This document shows, in pieces, positions 62,610 to 64,000 of a DNA stretch of 64,000 nucleotides. The notes beneath the pieces were generated by a model. That model saw only the letters and a list, made by a program, of their open reading frames with translations, did no database searches and was not told where the DNA came from. A program made the translations under genes and the position numbers. Each line of letters opens with the position of its first letter. Position 1 is the first letter of the stretch. This DNA is from Gemmata sp. (GTDB lineage: Bacteria > Planctomycetota > Planctomycetia > Gemmatales > Gemmataceae): NCBI GenBank assembly GCA_025055115.1, contig JANWYJ010000021.1, positions 62,001-126,000 of the forward strand, written 5' to 3'.

Positions 62610-64000
62610 GGACCACTTCGGTTGGTACGTTGTCGGTCGGTTTGAGGCGATCGCGGAGTTGCCGGGAAGCGACCCGGTTGACGACTTCCAGATACGCTAA
62701 CGCGCTGGCTTCCACAATATCCAGGCTGACGGCGCGGGCCCGTGAGCGTTTACCGTTGAATTCAATCTCGATCGTGGCTTCGCCCAAAGCGTCCATGTCT
62801 TGGGTGACAGAGCGCACGCGATAATCGACCACACGCACCGGAACACCCGTGATGCGATTGATAGCTTTGATGAGAGCATCGATCGGTCCGTTGCCAACGG
62901 CGGCATCGCGGTGGATGGTGCCGTCTTGATGTTTCAGGGAAACCGCAGCGCTGGTTTGCGACCCGGTGCCGGCCGTACTGGTGAAGCCGATCAGCGTCCA
63001 GATGTTACCCGTGGCGGTTTGCAGTTGATTTTCCGCGAGGGCCTCAATGTCACCGTCGTAAATTTCCTTCTTTTTGTCGGCCAGTTTCTTGAATTCCTCA
63101 AAGACACGGTTGAGTTGTTCGTCGGTCAGGTGATAGCCCAGATCGATGACCCGTTGTTTGAGAGCGTGGCGGCCGCTGTGTTTGCCCAAGACCAACTCAG
63201 TCCGTGGAATACCCACATCCTCAGGCTTCATAATTTCGTAAGTGCTGCGTTCTTTGAGCAAACCATCTTGATGAATACCGGCTTCGTGGGCAAAGGCATT
63301 CTGGCCGACGATGGCTTTGTTCCGCTGCACGGGATTGCCCGTGATCAGGGACAGTTTGCGGCTGACCGGGTAGAGCAGTTTGGTGTTGATGCCAGTGGTC
63401 AGGCCGAAGAAGTCGTGTCGCGTCCGCAAGGCCATGACAATTTCTTCTAAGGCCGTATTCCCGGCTCGCTCGCCGATGCCGTTGATGGTGCATTCCACCT
63501 GCCGCGCCCCTTCCAGCAGCGCCGCCAACGAATTGGCGACGGCCAGCCCCAGGTCGTTGTGACAGTGGACCGACAAAACGCACCGCTCAATGCCGCGAAC
63601 ATGCTGCTTGAGGTGACGGATGATCGCGGCATAATGTTGCGGAACCGCATAACCGACCGTATCGGGAATGTTGAGGGTTGTGGCTCCCGCTTCGATGACG
63701 CGCTCCACAACTTCAGCGAGAAAATCGAGTTCGGTCCGGGCGGCATCTTCCGGAGAAAATTCCACATCCTCACAGCGCTCGCGGGCACGCTGGACGCCTT
63801 CGACGGCCCGTTTGACGACTTCTTCTGGCGTCATGCGCAACTTGAATTCGCGGTGGATGGCGCTGGTGGCCAGGAAAACGTGAATGCGTGGCCGTGCGGC
63901 TTCTCGGAGAGCTTCGGCGGCACGGTCGATGTCGGCCGGGTTGCACCGGGCCAAGCCCGCGATAATCGGTCCCTGCACCTGCCGGGCAATCTCGCGGACA
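62599..64000 (-). CDS. leuA: 2-isopropylmalate synthase, 5'-truncated by window edge
   Basis: About 467 residues are present; the N-terminal ~50-60 of a usual ~520 are beyond the window, as the frame is open to the edge ([18 protein letters not shown]). The catalytic barrel has [51 protein letters not shown] with its metal-binding His residues. The C-terminal LeuA dimer/allosteric domain follows ([56 protein letters not shown]). It condenses acetyl-CoA with 2-oxoisovalerate in leucine synthesis and may be leucine-inhibited via the C-terminal domain. Confidence 0.93.
   Translation of the reverse strand, partial: VREIARQVQGPIIAGLARCNPADIDRAAEALREAARPRIHVFLATSAIHREFKLRMTPEEVVKRAVEGVQRARERCEDVEFSPEDAARTELDFLAEVVERVIEAGATTLNIPDTVGYAVPQHYAAIIRHLKQHVRGIERCVLSVHCHNDLGLAVANSLAALLEGARQVECTINGIGERAGNTALEEIVMALRTRHDFFGLTTGINTKLLYPVSRKLSLITGNPVQRNKAIVGQNAFAHEAGIHQDGLLKERSTYEIMKPEDVGIPRTELVLGKHSGRHALKQRVIDLGYHLTDEQLNRVFEEFKKLADKKKEIYDGDIEALAENQLQTATGNIWTLIGFTSTAGTGSQTSAAVSLKHQDGTIHRDAAVGNGPIDALIKAINRITGVPVRVVDYRVRSVTQDMDALGEATIEIEFNGKRSRARAVSLDIVEASALAYLEVVNRVASRQLRDRLKPTDNVPTEVVPAS

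Overview
The window looks like a chromosomal segment of a Planctomycetota bacterium, most likely of the Gemmataceae/Gemmatales group. This placement is inferred from gene content, not from a marker gene. The evidence is a DUF1559 prepilin-like protein, a dehydrogenase/cytochrome c/ThuA giant secreted protein, zinc-ribbon plus single-transmembrane proteins, an ECF sigma factor with an unusual membrane partner, many secreted Pro/Gly-rich proteins, GC-rich DNA and frequent GTG starts. About 48 protein-coding genes were found, on both strands, mostly singly or in operons of two or three. I saw no rRNA, tRNA, phage, IS element or Cas gene.

Layout. 0-12 kb: end of an enolase-superfamily enzyme, alpha/beta hydrolase, tail-anchored mini-protein, SDR, FHA protein, two secreted low-complexity proteins, a nusB-PHP pair, 2-hydroxyacid dehydrogenase, asnS, a Methyltransf_32-type methyltransferase, PilZ and Gfo/Idh/MocA proteins. 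12-23 kb: giant zinc-ribbon/TM/beta-propeller protein, large secreted sorbosone-dehydrogenase-like protein, DUF1559 prepilin, a secreted HEAT-like protein and an altronate-dehydratase-family enzyme. 23-33 kb: small membrane protein, AMP nucleosidase, two unknown membrane proteins, a glycosyltransferase-87/membrane-protein pair, YbbN-type thioredoxin, RraA-like protein, ispD operon and a TIM-barrel isomerase. 33-44 kb: an active trypsin-like PDZ protease followed by a catalytically degenerate HtrA homologue, RluA synthase, a YgiQ/zinc-ribbon operon, a predicted thioester surface protein, a DUF4380-like protein, NUDIX and CBS-SpoIIE. 44-64 kb: a 1412-residue TPR protein, an ECF sigma/anti-sigma-like/secreted cassette, a dehydrogenase-HEAT-cytochrome-ThuA fusion, a secreted 630-residue protein, a zinc-ribbon/permease operon, FAD oxidoreductase and leuA, which is truncated by the window edge.

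Functional themes are housekeeping (asnS, nusB, ispD, leuA, RluA), envelope quality control (the HtrA pair, YbbN) and cell-surface/periplasmic proteins (DUF1559, thioester/PEP-CTERM-like protein, cytochrome fusion, sorbosone dehydrogenase).

The most unusual signal is in the DNA between genes. Nearly every intergenic region holds short direct or tandem duplications of 10-50 bp, with a different sequence at each locus. At about ten gene 3' ends the repeat unit contains, or starts exactly at, the stop codon. No case was found that spans a start codon. A second recurring geometry is a pair of 33-38 bp repeats separated by 35-37 bp, giving a period of 70-73 bp, at five unrelated loci. All repeat calls were made by eye, so genome-wide statistics are needed.
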